NCBI RefSeq assembly: GCF_905475395.1
Contig: NC_058342.1
Location: 18,572,640-18,636,639, forward strand
Source of the DNA: Chrysoperla carnea
Lineage: Eukaryota > Arthropoda > Insecta > Neuroptera > Chrysopidae
Direction of reading: 5' to 3'
Length of the DNA: 64,000 nucleotides
Below the pieces are notes generated by a model. The model did no database searches. It was not told where the DNA came from and saw only the letters and a program-made list of their open reading frames with translations. Below, one piece after another: positions 13,401-28,400 of this stretch. The position numbers and the translations under genes were made by a program. Within the stretch, counting starts at the first letter, position 1, and the number at the start of each line of letters is the position of its first letter.

Positions 13401-16400
13401 AAATTTTGTAAATTAATTATTTAAAAAATATTTATTTATTAATTATAATTTGCAATTCCACTCTTTAAAAAAAAAAAAGAGTGTAATTACAAATTATAAT
13501 TAATAAATAAATATTTTTTAATTAATTAATTTACAAAATTTTATTTTTCTAAAATCAAATTGAAATGAACTTCCACAAATTAAAGCTCACAACAATTAAT
13601 AAAATTTTGTTTTCAACAAAATTAACAATTATCGTATGATTGTGATCAACTATTTGATTTAAAAACGATTGAAATTTATATTTTGGACTATTCTAAGAAC
13701 TTATTGTGTCTTATAATTTGCAACTAACCTAACCGTTTCCTCGCTTTTTTTAAGCGTTTTACACTTTTTTTTAACACTTATATCTCGAAAATGGGTAGTT
13801 AAGGTGAAAAATGACGAGACAAAAAAAGTTCTTAGAATAGACCAAAATAAAAATCTCAATCGTTTTAAAATCAAATAGTTTATCACAATCATACGATAAT
13901 CGTCAATTTTGTTGATGACAAAATTTTAGCTTAAAAATGCGAATTTTTTGTTATAACGCTTATATTTGAAAAATGGTGAGAGATGAAAAGAGCCAAGAGA
14001 CAAAAATTGTTTAAAATCATCCAAAATATGGCATACAACCAATTTGAAGTCAAATATTTGATCGCAACCACACAATAATCGTTAATTTCGACCATATAAA
14101 ATTTTCATCAAAATTAGGTTTTGTTTTTTTTTCAACCACTTGTATCTCAAAAATAGTGATTTTTAGGAAAAAAGTCATGAGACAAAAAATGCTAAGAATA
14201 TCCCAAAATATAAGGTACAAAATTAGCTTGGACGAACTTGTAAGCGCGCATGCGCGTAGTAAAAGCACACTTTCTAATCAATATGACTTTGTTCTACGCA
14301 CTAAAATGAATATTTTTAACCGGGTACCATAAAGTCTTATTTTTCCCTAAAATTGTAGCCTAAATTGCTTCATTTCTTACAGTACCTCTCTTTAACTCAA
14401 AACCTGTATCATTTTCCTTGAACTATCTCATCAAGGTTTTACTGTACAAATAAGTGAGAGATGCTGAAAACTAACCTGTCATTCTCATCATAAAATTGAG
14501 GAGAAGCAATTTGATAAGTACTTGTAGATGGAATCGAACGAATTGGGGTACGTCGACCTTGATCAGGTTGTAGAAGCCATGCGGATTGAGGATGCTCCAT
14601 GGACTGCCCATCATGACCTGATACGATAGACACTGATCCAGATGCTAAACAAGAAATAGTTATACTTAAAAAATAATTTAAAAGTGTTATATTTTTAATG
14701 TTTATCATTACTAATCTTTAAATGTCCAAGTAAGGGAGATTTATTTGACATACAATATCTTGAGATTCATTTTTTACTTACAATCGTGCTAGCTTCGTTG
14801 CTATTGCATAAAACGTATTTTTATGCGCATATCATTAAAATATAGACTCATCATACCTTAAGTACAAAATTATTATTTATTGGCCAATCGGACGTTTCAA
14901 ACCAAGCGCTGAGCGCCGACCTTATGCAGTATTATTTTTGTTTACAACATTAACCATATCTCCGGTTCTATTGGTCGTATCAAGACGACTAACAAAAAAA
15001 ATTCAGTTTAGGATAACAATTAATTTGTTCATAACAATTCCTCCCCCCCCCCGCTCCGAGCGATGTGCAAGTTGAAAATTCGGATTACGCGGATCAAAAC
15101 ACGTCGATATACACTCCTTGTTCGGTAGGACCTGTAAATGCATACGAAACCCACTCAGCGCCTACACTGTTACTTCTAATTAAATCAAATTAAACATTGG
15201 ACCTTGCATGAAATCATGTATTTTTGTTGTTTTATATGATGTTCGAAATGTAAAGGCAATGTTTTGACTTCGAGAAACGACCGGATCATGACGAAAAACA
15301 CAAAAAACCTCGAAAATTTTTATCTTATTTCATTTTTTGCCACTGGTTTTTCATCAAAAATTTGAGATAAGACCGGCATTCAAAGGACCGATAATTTCGG
15401 AGATACAGCTTTTCAAAGTTTGTCTATTTTCGTCAAGTTACACGATTTTACTCAAAATTTCATCTTGTAAACCGTTAGAGATAGAACAAACGTGTAAATA
15501 TAAAAACTGTTTCTTATAAAAACCAACTTTTGTTTGGAACATTTTTTCGATCATCACTGAAAAAATAGACAAACTTTGAAAAGCTGTATCTCCAAAACTA
15601 TCGGTCTTATAAAAGCCGGCTTCATCACAAATTGTTTAAAATTTAACCTTCTTTAAAAATAAACATTTAAGTTATTGATGAAAAACCGGTTCATTCAAGT
15701 CAAAATCGGCAAAAACTGAAAAAACGTAAGAAGTTTTGCTTATTTTTCGGCATGATCCGGTCGTTTGCCGAGATCGAGAACTTGGATTTAGCATTGCAAG
15801 AATTATTATACAAACACAGAAAAGATATAGCGAAAGAAATTGCGTTTCATCCGGGTGTCTATAAGACACCTATCTTTTTTTTTATTTTTTCTTTTACACC
15901 TCGGTACAGTTAGAAATAAGTCAAGATATCATTTGAAGTTCATGAATTTTCAAAAATATTAGCTAACCAGGTGGACTACACAAACCCGAAAAATATGAGA
16001 AGTAGTGTACGAGACAAAATAGTTTGGGAACTTCTGGATTAGGCCGTCCTTGTAGAATAAGGACGAAGTAACGATATTATGAAAGTTTATCATCAGAAAG
16101 ATATCTGAAATAAAAAAATTCAGAGTTCAAAAAATTTACACATTATGAAGGTTAAAATGATGATATGGATGGCCTCTGTTAGAGATTCCTTAGTATCTAA
16201 GAAACGAAGATAAAACCCCTTCATTTGTTACATTGTTATAGTTATACCCAAACATAAAATGGACATTTATATATACAATCGACACAAGAACGTCCTCTCT
16301 TTGGAAGTCGATGAAAAAAATGTGTATGATGTGATAACCCTAAATTTGTACAAAGACAGTAATGATGAACCTTAAAAATATAGCACCCATTAAAAAAATC

Positions 16401-19400
16401 AAGAAATTTAAAACAAAAATGAAAATTTTTGAACACCCGGTAAAAAAAAAACAAAAATAAAACATGAAGCGTTTACGTAAGCATTTAAATAAAATGATAT
16501 CGAAAAAAAAAACAAATGTATTTTAAGGGAATTGTTTAGTTGTTTACCTGAATTTTGATCGGAGTTAGGTTTCTCAATATTATCATTCTCAATATCAGCC
16601 ACTAATTTATCTTCGGTTAAACTCATATTCGACGGTACACCTAACTGTTGTGCTCCGGTATTATTCCCACCACTACGACTTAAAACCGGTGCACTTGACA
16701 TTAAATCCCATTGACGTAATTTCTCACGATCGATAATAAACGATTTATTCGATCGATTTTTCACATCTTTATCTTTTAACGTTGACGTTACGTAATCATT
16801 TACGTATGTTACATCACGTGTTAATTTTTTATGAGACGTTACAGTTGTAACTGTTTGTAAATCGTCTAAGGAACGGGCATGTCTGTGACTTGCACGTCGT
16901 AAATTCTCTTGCCAAACACCATCTTCCTCCCATAAACGATCTCCTTCATTTGTTATTTCCTCGGGAACATCCTTTTTTATTTCATTAATATTTTTAGCGT
17001 ATCCTTTTTGATTATCCTTCAGGACATTTTGTAATAAACCTTCCAATGAATATGATCTACGAACGACTTCCGTATTATCCTTATTCCAGTTCTCTGGATC
17101 ATCCATATAAATATTTTTATTATTAATTTTTCCACCTTTAGTAATATCAATTGTTTCGGGTTTATTGGTAGCTAAAGCTATTTGAAACATATCCGCTTTT
17201 TGAAGTTGTTTATCCAATTTGGAGTCCGTTATCATATCATTATTTAAACTTAAATTTTTCGTCGAAGAATCACTAGTATTCGAACGTAATAATTCAAATA
17301 AATAATAATCGTTGGACAATTGAGAAATAATTGTATCCGAACTCTGCGAACTATCTTCTAAGCCCGATTTCGAACAATCTTGTGCACCAAATTGTGAAAT
17401 ATTACTTGATGTAGTATCAAATGATGAATTAATAAAATTCGTCGATGAACAAAGTGATTCGGATAAACTTTCAGCTTTCTCCGTTCGTAAAACATCGACT
17501 TTCTGTTTAACCACACTAATATTCTCGTAAATATTCTCAGTCTCGTATAACTCGTTATAAGGCATCATTGGTGTGTAAATATTATCACGATTAAATAGCT
17601 CCCGATCTAATTTCGTACAAAAATCACTGGATACAGGTCGACGCTTATTTATGTTATCAAATTCGGATATCGATTTCGATGAATATGAGGGATCGATTGC
17701 TGAATAAGATCGAAAATGTGTGTTTATAAGTTTCGTATTTAATTTTCGAAGTTGTACAAAATCAGATTTTTTCTTATCACTAGTTAATTCTTCCCCTTCG
17801 AGATCATCAAGTAACAGTGGGGATGAATTTGGAGGGATTGGTGGCGGTGAGACTAACTCACTATCTGAGCTGTCGTGAAATTCAGCTAGAACACGATTCA
17901 CACCGAGATAATACGATGCTGGACGGAAAGTATCTGATAAGCTAAATCTAGGTTGAGTAGGTGCGTCGAGAGAATTAAAATCTTTCGATGCTTCATCATC
18001 TGCATCAGAACTATCTGATTTCGAAGATTTTTGTTTCTCTGAACTGATTAAAATATCAGGTAGCGTTTGATAATTGGACGGAATAAATAAATTCGAATCT
18101 TTACTATCGTTATTCATCGATAGTTCCATGTACACCGGTTCTGTCGCTGATTTATCATCGAAACAAACAGTTTCATACGTTTGCATGTCACTATTTAAAT
18201 TCGTGGTATCATTAATCTCTGTCGATTCGGTGTTAAGTATCGATGGACCCAAAGTTTGCATCATTTCAACGTACGAACTTTCCTCCGATTCGCAAGATAG
18301 TGATTCAAATAACGCAACAGCGCCACTATGCGATGAGTTTGGAGCTAATATTGATTTTTTTGGTACCATTATCATGTAATGTTGTTCCTCGGATTTTAAA
18401 TCCGAATTTTTCGATTCATCTTGTTTTGGTTGGTCATCCGTGTCTGTTATATCATCAGTGGCTGATACAGAGATCGTTGTGGTTGCCATTGATACGTCAT
18501 TACTATCAGCTGTCGTGTACACTTGTTGGGTCCGACCTGCCTGTGCATCGACGCTTCCAGACCTCTCTGTATCTGACAAATCGAGATTCACATACGGAAA
18601 CAAAATTAAATTAAAAAAATCAAAAACAAAAATCAAATTAAAGACAAAAAAAATTTTCCGCCCTTGTGTTAAAAAAAATTATATCAAAAGCGGGGGCAAA
18701 ATTATCAAAACATTTTTTTTCCATACACCGTGTAAAAACTATCAACAAAAAAAAAAAAAATACATTCAAAATTTCTACAAATTCCCTCAAAACCAAAAAA
18801 AATAATAATAATAAAATAAAAAAGGCAGGTTGGACCACTCTTTTAGTTGCGAAATATTACTTCATTACCAAGTGTCACAAAAGTTTATCATTTTAAGAAA
18901 AAATAACACATAAAAAAAAACACCGCACTAGAATATTATTTAGAGAAAATAGGAAAGTCGCTACAAAATCATGCAAGAAAAACTATTTTAGAAATGAATT
19001 TTGCAAGCCTTATGAGCTTTTCCAGATTACATTTTTTAACCAAAAGAAAATCTGACTGAATGAAAGCCTGAATTTTAATATAACTCTGAAAATAGGTCTT
19101 GTGAAAATATTATGTATTTCTGTTAGTTTTGACATCAGGTGAAACCATTTTTGTAAAAAATCGTAAACCTTGCGTTTTTTCTGGTTTTTCCGACGCCACT
19201 GACAGGTTCTATCCCTTCCATTTCAAAAATTGATTACATAAAATTAAGTCAAAAGGATGACTATTGATTAGGATTAGCATTGATCATGCTGATAAAAAAT
19301 TCTTTTACATTCAACCCTCAAAAATTCTCCCTTTCCAAGCTACGGCCCTTCAAAGGTAAGGCTTACATGAGATATTGATTTTTGGTTTCGGATAAAATTT

Positions 19401-22400
19401 TTTGAAAACTGTGAATTAAGGCACCAAAATGTAATCTGAAAAATGATTTTAGAACGTAGCAAATAATGACAAAAAAACTCGTATTTAGAAAGAAAAAAAA
19501 AAAAAGATAGAAATGCGATTAAGTGTGAACATACCTTCATCGTCTGAGGAATAACTTGTATTTGGTACGGATGATGCTGATGCCAACGGTATTGGACGGT
19601 GATTATGATAACGACTAGCTGTGTTTGTTGGAGTGGATGATGCAATTACACCACTTCCAATACTATTATTAATACTTGAACGGTGTTGTGTAATCGAGTT
19701 TATGTGCTCGCTATTGGACGGACTTTCAGATTCATATCGTTGCATTTCGTGACATTTTCGACGGGATTTTTGTTTATGATTTAATGGGGATTGTAACATT
19801 CGTTGTTTCCATTCTATGAGACGTTTCATTGATTCTTCACGCTGAAATTTTTATATACAACATTATTTTGCATAAAAAATTTTATAGTACAATAAAATAA
19901 AATAATATATCAGAAAAAATTAATGCATCTTTGAAATTTTCCACAGTTGTTTATTGGGTTGTAAAAACTCGTAAAAAAAAGTCGAATTCTCACGGGCGCC
20001 CCCATTTTTAACAATGCATTAAATACGAGTAAAAAATAACTTCAAATAAAAGTTCTAGCTAAAGTATTTGCGCACATTTTCGTTTTTTTTTCATTTTCGA
20101 CTTTCTACTTCCGAAAATTTCGAAATTTTCGTAACTTTTTAAAAAAATTTTCTAGAATTTTTAGCTTATTCAATGAAATGAAAAAAAACCATCTTGTAAG
20201 CCGATGGAACAAAACTTTAAAAGTAAAAGTTATTTCTTATAAAAAGATAAACAATTTTTGTTTGAAATATTTTTTTTAATCACTTTCTATCCGTGAGGGC
20301 GCCTGCAAATTACTTTCAAAAATTTTGAAAGTATTTTCTGGAATATTTTTTGTTTTTCTAGAATGTTTCACATAACCACTACTTGAAGTTAACCTGAAAA
20401 TTTTCAACACACTTTTTTTTTACAGTTTTGGAGAAAATGGACACCAAAGTTTTTTCCTAAGTTGCGCCCTCACGGGTAACCAGTGATGTTTACAAAAAAA
20501 TGATTCAAATGTTGTGAATTTTATTATAAGGAATAACTTTTACATTTAAACTTTTGTTTTATCTCTAACGATTTACAAAATGGGATACTTTTTCATTTGA
20601 TTGAATCAGAAAAAAAAAATTTCATTTGAAAATGTTCATATTTTGGTCAATTTTGAAGCTAGAAAGTAAAAAAAAAAAAAACAGAAAATGTGCACAAATA
20701 CCTTAGCTTGAACTTTTATTTGAAGTTTTTTTGTAGTGCATAGTTTTTTTTTAATTTGTAAAAAACAGATAAACCCCCCAAAAATAGGGAGTTAGGTACG
20801 CCCCTGAGAGGTCGACTTTTTTTTACGAATTTTTTAAAACCTAATAAACAACTGTGGAAATTTTCAAAGAATCATGAATTTTTTCTTTTTTACCATGATA
20901 TTTCATTTAATTTTGTTGAGTAAGACTTTCTTAATTCTCATAATAATTCCCTGATTTTCGTACGATACGAAATGGAACCCTGATACAGTACGGAACTATA
21001 TAAAACGTAGAAAAATCATACCACAAACCTTTTTCTCTGTTTCCACAGACGGCATACTTTCACTACCCATATTCGTTTGTTGTCGTATTCGAACCTGCGG
21101 TGATTTACTCCGTGATCGTATCGGATGACCCATCGACCCATATTGTGGGGCACTCATATGATGCGGCGACGTCCCGTAAACATGTTCCATTTGGTCTCTC
21201 GCTACAGCGGCTGCATGTTGCATATAATGATGTTGCAGTTGAGGATCTCGGTGTAAAGACGACGTATTTGGATGTAAATATGCTGCATGTGGTCTTTGTT
21301 CGTGGCGCTGTTCGTAGATATCTTGCTGTACCTGTTGCTGCGCGTGTTGCTGTTGCGCATGTTGATGTTGCTGTTGCTGACGGTACCATTGGTTCATGTC
21401 AACGGGTGCCATTGGAGTAGGTGATTTAAATTCATTTGGTTTGATTGGACGATATTGTAAATATATCGATGACTGTCGCATTTTATTTGCATAATCCTGC
21501 TCTGAGTAAAAATCATTTTCATCGTTGTATTGATTGATATCCAAACTGGATTTAGGCCGTTCTGGTTGAGTTTTTTGATTGTAATCACTGTTATTATGTT
21601 CCAAAAAATCAACGCTATGAGGCCGTGAAATTACTTCACGTACTGGTTGTCTTCGATACTCCTACGAAAAGAGAAAACAACTTGTGAGCAGCAAACCCGC
21701 GAAAGAAACATAACGAAAGAGAAATTAGAAAACAGACTCCCGCAAAAAGCACTTGCTTGACAATAATTCAACTTATATACAAGGTGCGTCATTTTTTATA
21801 TCGGTATGTAAACATTGAATAACTTTGACATTTGTCAACCGAATAAGTTGATTATAATTCAGTCAAATTATACATGAAAAGGCGGCGAACCTTGCATAAA
21901 ATCAGAAATTTTTTGTTTTTTTGATATTTTAGATAGTTAGTTTTCGACCTCGGAAAACGACCGGATCATGCCTATTTTCTCCCAAAAAATAAAAAAATAT
22001 CGAAAATTTTTACCTTATTTTAGTTTTTGGCGATTTTGACCTGGAAGGACTGGGTATTCATCAAAAACTGTATTTATTTTTAAAGAAGATTAGATTTGCA
22101 ACAATTTGAGATAGAGCCGGTTTTTATAGGACCAATAATTTCGGAGATACAACTTTTGAAAGTTTGTCAATTTTTTAAGTTATACGATTTTTCGCAAAAT
22201 TTCATCCTGTAAACCGTTAGAGACAGAAAAAAATTTAAATGTAAAAAATTTTCCTTACAAAAAATAAATAGCTTTGTTTGAAACATTTTTCGTAAACATC
22301 ACTGTGTCTATTTTCTCTAAAGCTATAAAAGATAGGCAGTTGAAAATTTGCAGGCAGCTTCAACTAGCGGTCTTATAAATTATTAAAATTCTGGAAAACC

Positions 22401-25400
22401 TGTGATGTTCCAAACCAAAGTTGTTTATTTTTTTATAGGAAACATTTTTTTAATCTACTTTTGTTCTATCTACGGTTAACAAAATGAAATTTTGCGTAAA
22501 ATCGTGCAACTTGACAAAATAGACAAACTTGGAAAAGCTGTATCTCCAAAACTATCGATCCTATAAAAGTCGGTCTTATCTCAAATTTAACTTGCTTTAA
22601 AAATAAATACCAAAATTATTGATGGAAAACCTGCCCTTCCGGGTCAAAATCGGCAAAAACTGAAATAAGGTCAAAATTTTCGAAAATTTGGATTTAACAT
22701 TACCTTTACATTGCAAAAAACATAGCAAAGAAACAAAAATAAAACTTTTAATGTATAATTTGACTGAATTATTTGTGAAATTTTAAACCTACCATATTAT
22801 GTGGACGATAACTCGGCTCAATATTTATAGGCCGATAATTTCGCGGAGGTTGTTGAAATTGACGCATTGATTGTAAATTTGGACAATCATTTTTAATATG
22901 ATTGTAGGCTAACGGACTCCTAGGCGGTTCGTACAGGTCACTTTTCACATTATAAACATCTTCGTAATCTGGATGATGGATTTTTTGTTGGATTCCAACA
23001 GCACGCATTCCAACCATACCTAGAAAATGATGAAGGTATAAGTAATACAAAGCAAAAAATAAAAAGTTACTATTATTTTTTTGATTTTCTTTTTGAGTAC
23101 TTAGACCCTAAAACAGACTAAAATAGGGTGCATTTGCCTATTAAACATATATTTTCTAAGAAATTGCCTGAAATCGATCCAGAAAATGTGCTTAATTATT
23201 CCCGATCAATTCATATTTCTTGATAATTTCCGGTTTGCGGATACTCTATTTTTTAACGTAGTACAGCAGCGTCGAGGCGGGAAACAGTTTAATCAAATTA
23301 AACAAGTTATCAGAAATCTTAGTTTGTAATGTAGGTGAAAAGAAATGCTTTAAATATTGTAAATATTTTATTGACAGATATTGGTAAGAAGTAAAGTCAT
23401 AATAAACTATCTTAAAAACCATCCCACGCTTTTTACGATTTATATTACAATATATACCCTATATATATGTAATATATATCAAGGTATACTAAGTTTAAGC
23501 CCAAGTTTGTAACGCCTAAAAATATTGATGATACGAACAAAATTTTGGCAAAGCTGTTCATAAAATCACATAATTAGTCCATTTTCGGCTAGCTATCTAT
23601 CTGTCTGTGGACACGATAAATCAAAAACGAAAAGAGATATCAAGCTGAAATTTTATAGCGTGTTCAGGACGTAAAAAGTGAGGATAAGTTCGTACATGAG
23701 CAACATAGGTCAATTGGATCTTCAACATCTTGTAAGCCGTTAGAGGTAGAACAAAAGTTAGGCTCAATAAAACCGAAATTTCTATGTTCAATTCAAATTT
23801 CACGTTTAAAAATGGCCATATCTTTTTTTTCCTTACTTCGGGGAGCAAAATGACTCGGGGGTCAAAAATTCGTGATTAGTGCATAAAATTACCTCTTAGA
23901 AAAATACTTTCTACCATTCGCAATTTTTTTTTGAAACTGGCTCGATTTTTACTACCAGGAGGCTGACTGATACATATCAAGCAAATAAAAGCGTCTTCAA
24001 AATAAGAGAACAAAAACATTTGTTAACTTACCGTGATCGTAATGTGACATAGACATAGACCGCCCATACGTATCGGGGGTCCGTCGTTGTTCGGCAATTA
24101 CATGTTGATACTGTTGCTGTTGCGGGGACGGTGATGTAGTCATGTGATGTTGCATTCTGGGATCAATATGCTGGTTCGCGTAAATAATATGTGAGTATTT
24201 TTGATGTGGATAATCCATTCCATACTGTTGGGGATCCATGTATCGTACTGATTCCGAAACACGTCGCGGTTTCGGTGGTGCATTTTCATATAACGGTTGA
24301 AAGTGATTCGGTGTTGATGCTGACGCCCCAGTAGTTGATTGTTGTTTTTGATTATTTTGGATTTTTTGCTGAAAATTCAATATAATTATAATTGTATTTT
24401 CCGGCTTATTTTCACGACTATATTTACTTACCGAATTATGAGATTGTTGTTGAGGTGTCGCGGGTGATTCGATATTTTTTTGTGGATTGTTGATGGGCAG
24501 TTGGAGCATACATGCTAAATTTAAGGCACATACCCATTGTAACATTGACTTATGGCTATCGGCAGCTAATAAATATGTACGCATATTTGCATGCTCCAAT
24601 TTGAATGCAAATTTGCGGACAACTTTGTCTTCCGGTCGACATTCTGACACACGATATGATGGTAATAATACACTGCCTAATAATTTATCCTCTTCGGTAC
24701 TCTTGTAATAGTACAAACATAGTTCGCTTAAAACAAACCAACGTTTACGCCATAATTGTAAACCGTCTGAGCCTTGTTTGTGAAGCCAGCCTTGAAGTGT
24801 TACTGATGCGTTTGCTGGACGTTTTGCTACGGGCGATTTTAATTGTTGATTACTTTTCGTTTGAGATGTGGTTGTCGTATTGTTACTGTTGCCTCCTGGT
24901 GAATGATTTGTTGTGTTTACCGGTGTACGATTTGTGTTACGCTAAAATCAAAATATTCGAATCACTTTTATTGTGATAAAAATTTGCCCAAAATAATCAA
25001 ATAAGCATAAAAATTATTTCATTAACGAAATATTGCTTACAGCTCTTATTCATAAAGCAGTTTAAGAACTGATCAGAAGTTCTTATGAACTCAACCCTCA
25101 AAAATCCTTTCCTTCCGAGCCCTTCATGTAGACATTACCTTTGAAAGGTCGTAGCTCAGAAGGGAAGGGTTTTTGGAGATTGAGTCCACAAGAACTTTTA
25201 ATCAGCAGGATCAAAACTACCTAAATTCATAGTTTTCAAAAAATTTTATCCCAAACCAAAAATCAATATCTCATGTAGGCCTAATCTTTGAAGGGTCGTA
25301 GCTTGGTAAGGGAGGATTTTTGAGGGTTGAGTCTATAAGAACTTTTGATAAGCATGATCAAAGCTACCTTAATTAATAGTTTTCAAAAATTTTAACAGAA

Positions 25401-28400
25401 ATCTAAAATCAATATCTCATGTAGGCATAACCTTTGAAGTACCGTAGCTCGTGAAGGGAAGGGTTTTTGAAAATTTAGTCCATAAGAACTTTTGATTAGC
25501 ATGATCAAAACTACCTTTATCCATAGTTTTTAAAAAAAATTTAACCGAAACCATTGTGTCTTTTGGTGTACGGAAAACGCTTCTAAACTTTCAACACAGA
25601 TGGTGTAGTAGGTATTATTTATATTTTTAAAATTCATACCATCTTAAAAATAAAAAAAGATTTTATAATTTTTATTATTTATAAGAAAATTATTTTCTAA
25701 GGCCAAATAAAGATTATGTAAACTATTTGTTTAAAGATTAAAAAGGATATTTTCAAAGATTATAGATAAATTAATTCGGAAATTTAAAGGTCAGGCATAG
25801 CTTTAAAAATGGCTGTATTATATTTATTCATTATGTTCCGGTCCTTTACTCCATTTATCTAGGATGTAGGTAATGGGATGTCATTTTCCTCTGGAATTTA
25901 AGGTAAATTCGGCCTTGATCTTCAGGATTTAAAAATCAAATTAGTATCGTAACTAATAAGCAGCATTTGTATCATTTACCCTTGTCGAGACTAAAATTCG
26001 CCTGCTAAATATATACATTTTAAGGGAAAGGGTCATATATGGCAGTAGAGGGCCCTCGATAATCCACTTAATAATCTTTTCTCCCAGGCTCGGATTTACC
26101 ATACAAGCAGAGTAAATACAAACATATTTTGGCAGAAACTTTGAATTTATTGTAGAAAGGTATACTTGTATTTTAATCCCAGTTTTGTAACGCTTAGAAA
26201 TATTAATGATACGAAACAATTTTGGTAATTAATGTATTACCGGCTGTCCATCCGTCTGTCATCGCCATAATTCAAAAACAAAAAGAGATATCAAACTGAA
26301 ACATAGGTCAATTGGATCATGAGTCCGTAGGACCTATCTTGTGAACCGTTAGAGATAGAACAAAAGTTTAAATGTAAAATATGTTCCTTATGAAAAAATA
26401 AACAACTTTGGTTAGAAACATTTTTCTCGTAAACATAATTGTTTACCCATGAGGGTGCAAATTAGAACAAAGCCTTGAGTTGAAAATTTACAGATAGCTT
26501 CATTTACTTTCGGAATTTTCGAAAACCAAAACAAATGGCAGTTTGTAATAATCGTGATGGTTTTTAAACGTTTCTTATTTATCAAAAATAATGCAAGCAC
26601 TGGCATTCAACACTTTCTATACAGAGTATATCAACAATTAACTCAGTCAATTGTTTGTTTGAACTATAAAATATCAAGTGCAGTAATTTTTTTAATAAAC
26701 CCACCAGCGACATTTTGTCGTATTTTCAACAGCCTATTTTCGAACCAATATTTTCAACTGCCCAGGGATGGCAACTTTCTCTGTTTTAGACTGAAAGGCA
26801 ATCCTCAAGCAAGATAATTTTTGGATACATTCAAAGATTCATTTTTATTTTCAATTTTGTTAACAGGATTTTTAAGCCGAACCATCAAAATAACTTCCAC
26901 ACTTAATTTTCAATTCAAAATCGCGAATTTAGAGATAAAAAATGAAAATCGTGCTTATTCAACGATTCTGTATATTTGAATTTTTTTATAGTCCCATAAT
27001 AAAATCAATTTAAATGCATAATAAATTTTCCATCGCGAACTTCGAACAATAAAAAATTATTGACTAAGCAAAATTATTCAAATATTTTAAACATTAAAAT
27101 TGATTTTTTTACTAATTTGACGTGGTCTATGAACGGCAAACATAGACATACTATTCCCAGAAACGATCAATCAATGATACATGCCCGATTGTAACATGAA
27201 ACTGTATTGGTAATCGATATCTTTCTGAATCATTTTATGAGAATGCTAGAATTATCACAAGAATTACCAAAGTAATTGAATATACAAATTGTTTCCATTA
27301 AAATACCTTAAATACAGTGTGTGCAAGGCAAACTATGTACAGGGTGTTATCTATCAGGGTGACACTATGTACGGGATGTTATCTATCATAAACCGTAGCC
27401 ATAGAGGTGTTAATCTGTGTAAGTTAAGAATTTGGTTCGTTAAATTCTGAAACGACGGGGCTCATAGGAACAGTTTCTCAAAGGATCCCGGACACAATAC
27501 ATTGATTTTTGGTTGCGGTTAAATTTTTTTGAAAACTATTGATTACGATAGTTTTGATATCGAATTGCATAAGCTGGATACAATTATGTTGGTTATTTTC
27601 CGAGAAAAACGTGAAATAAATCGTTTTTTTCCGTTTTCACTGTGAACGGTTTAATTTTTAGAGGTAACATAAAATGCTGTGCCGAAGAAAAAACGAGGAT
27701 TTTTGAAAATTTTTAAAAATTTGAAAATATAAAATATATTTATAAATATATATATTTATATCTGTATATTTTTAATATATATCGAGGTATACTAAGTCCA
27801 ATGTTTGTGACGCTTAAAAATATTGATGCTACCAACTAAATTTTGGTATAACTGTTAAATAAATCACCTAAAGAATCCATTTTCGGTTGCCTGTCTGTTT
27901 GTCTGCCTGTCTGCCCGTCTATCAAAACAACAACTCAAAAACGAAAAGAGATATCAAGCTGAAATTTTTATAGCGTGTTTAGGACGTAAAAATTGAAGTT
28001 GAATTCGTAAATGAGCAACGTAAGATCAATTTCTTAGGTCCGTAGGACCCATTTTGTAAACCGTTAGAGGTGAGAGAATGTTCCTTATAAAAAATAAACA
28101 ACTTTTGTTTGAAACATTTTTTCGTAAACATCACTGTTTACCTGTGAGGGCGCAAATTATGACATATTTTTTGTGTCTATTTTCTCCAAAACTAAAAAAG
28201 ATAGGGAATTGAAAATTTGCAGGTAGCGAAAATGAACTAATATAATAAATAACTAACTTGTTCGGACTATACCATGAAACGGATTTATTTCACACCTCTA
28301 CCCTCCCCGTTGACATTCGATACAGTGCATACGTTTATATTTTCGGGGGGAAATATTACTAAAAAATAGTTTATTTTAAATTAATTTAAAAATATCGATC

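Noticed and set aside
18573..18636. Extension of kmr-like exon 7 upstream to an ATG at 18636
   Set aside because: The stretch is T-rich, resembles the polypyrimidine tract of an acceptor, and the phase from exon 6 fits only if exon 7 begins at 18572.
21105..21389. Alternative minus-strand frame rich in Ala and Thr
   Set aside because: Frame-shifted reading of the CAG/CAT-rich exon 5 of the kmr-like gene; the joined exon frame is elsewhere.
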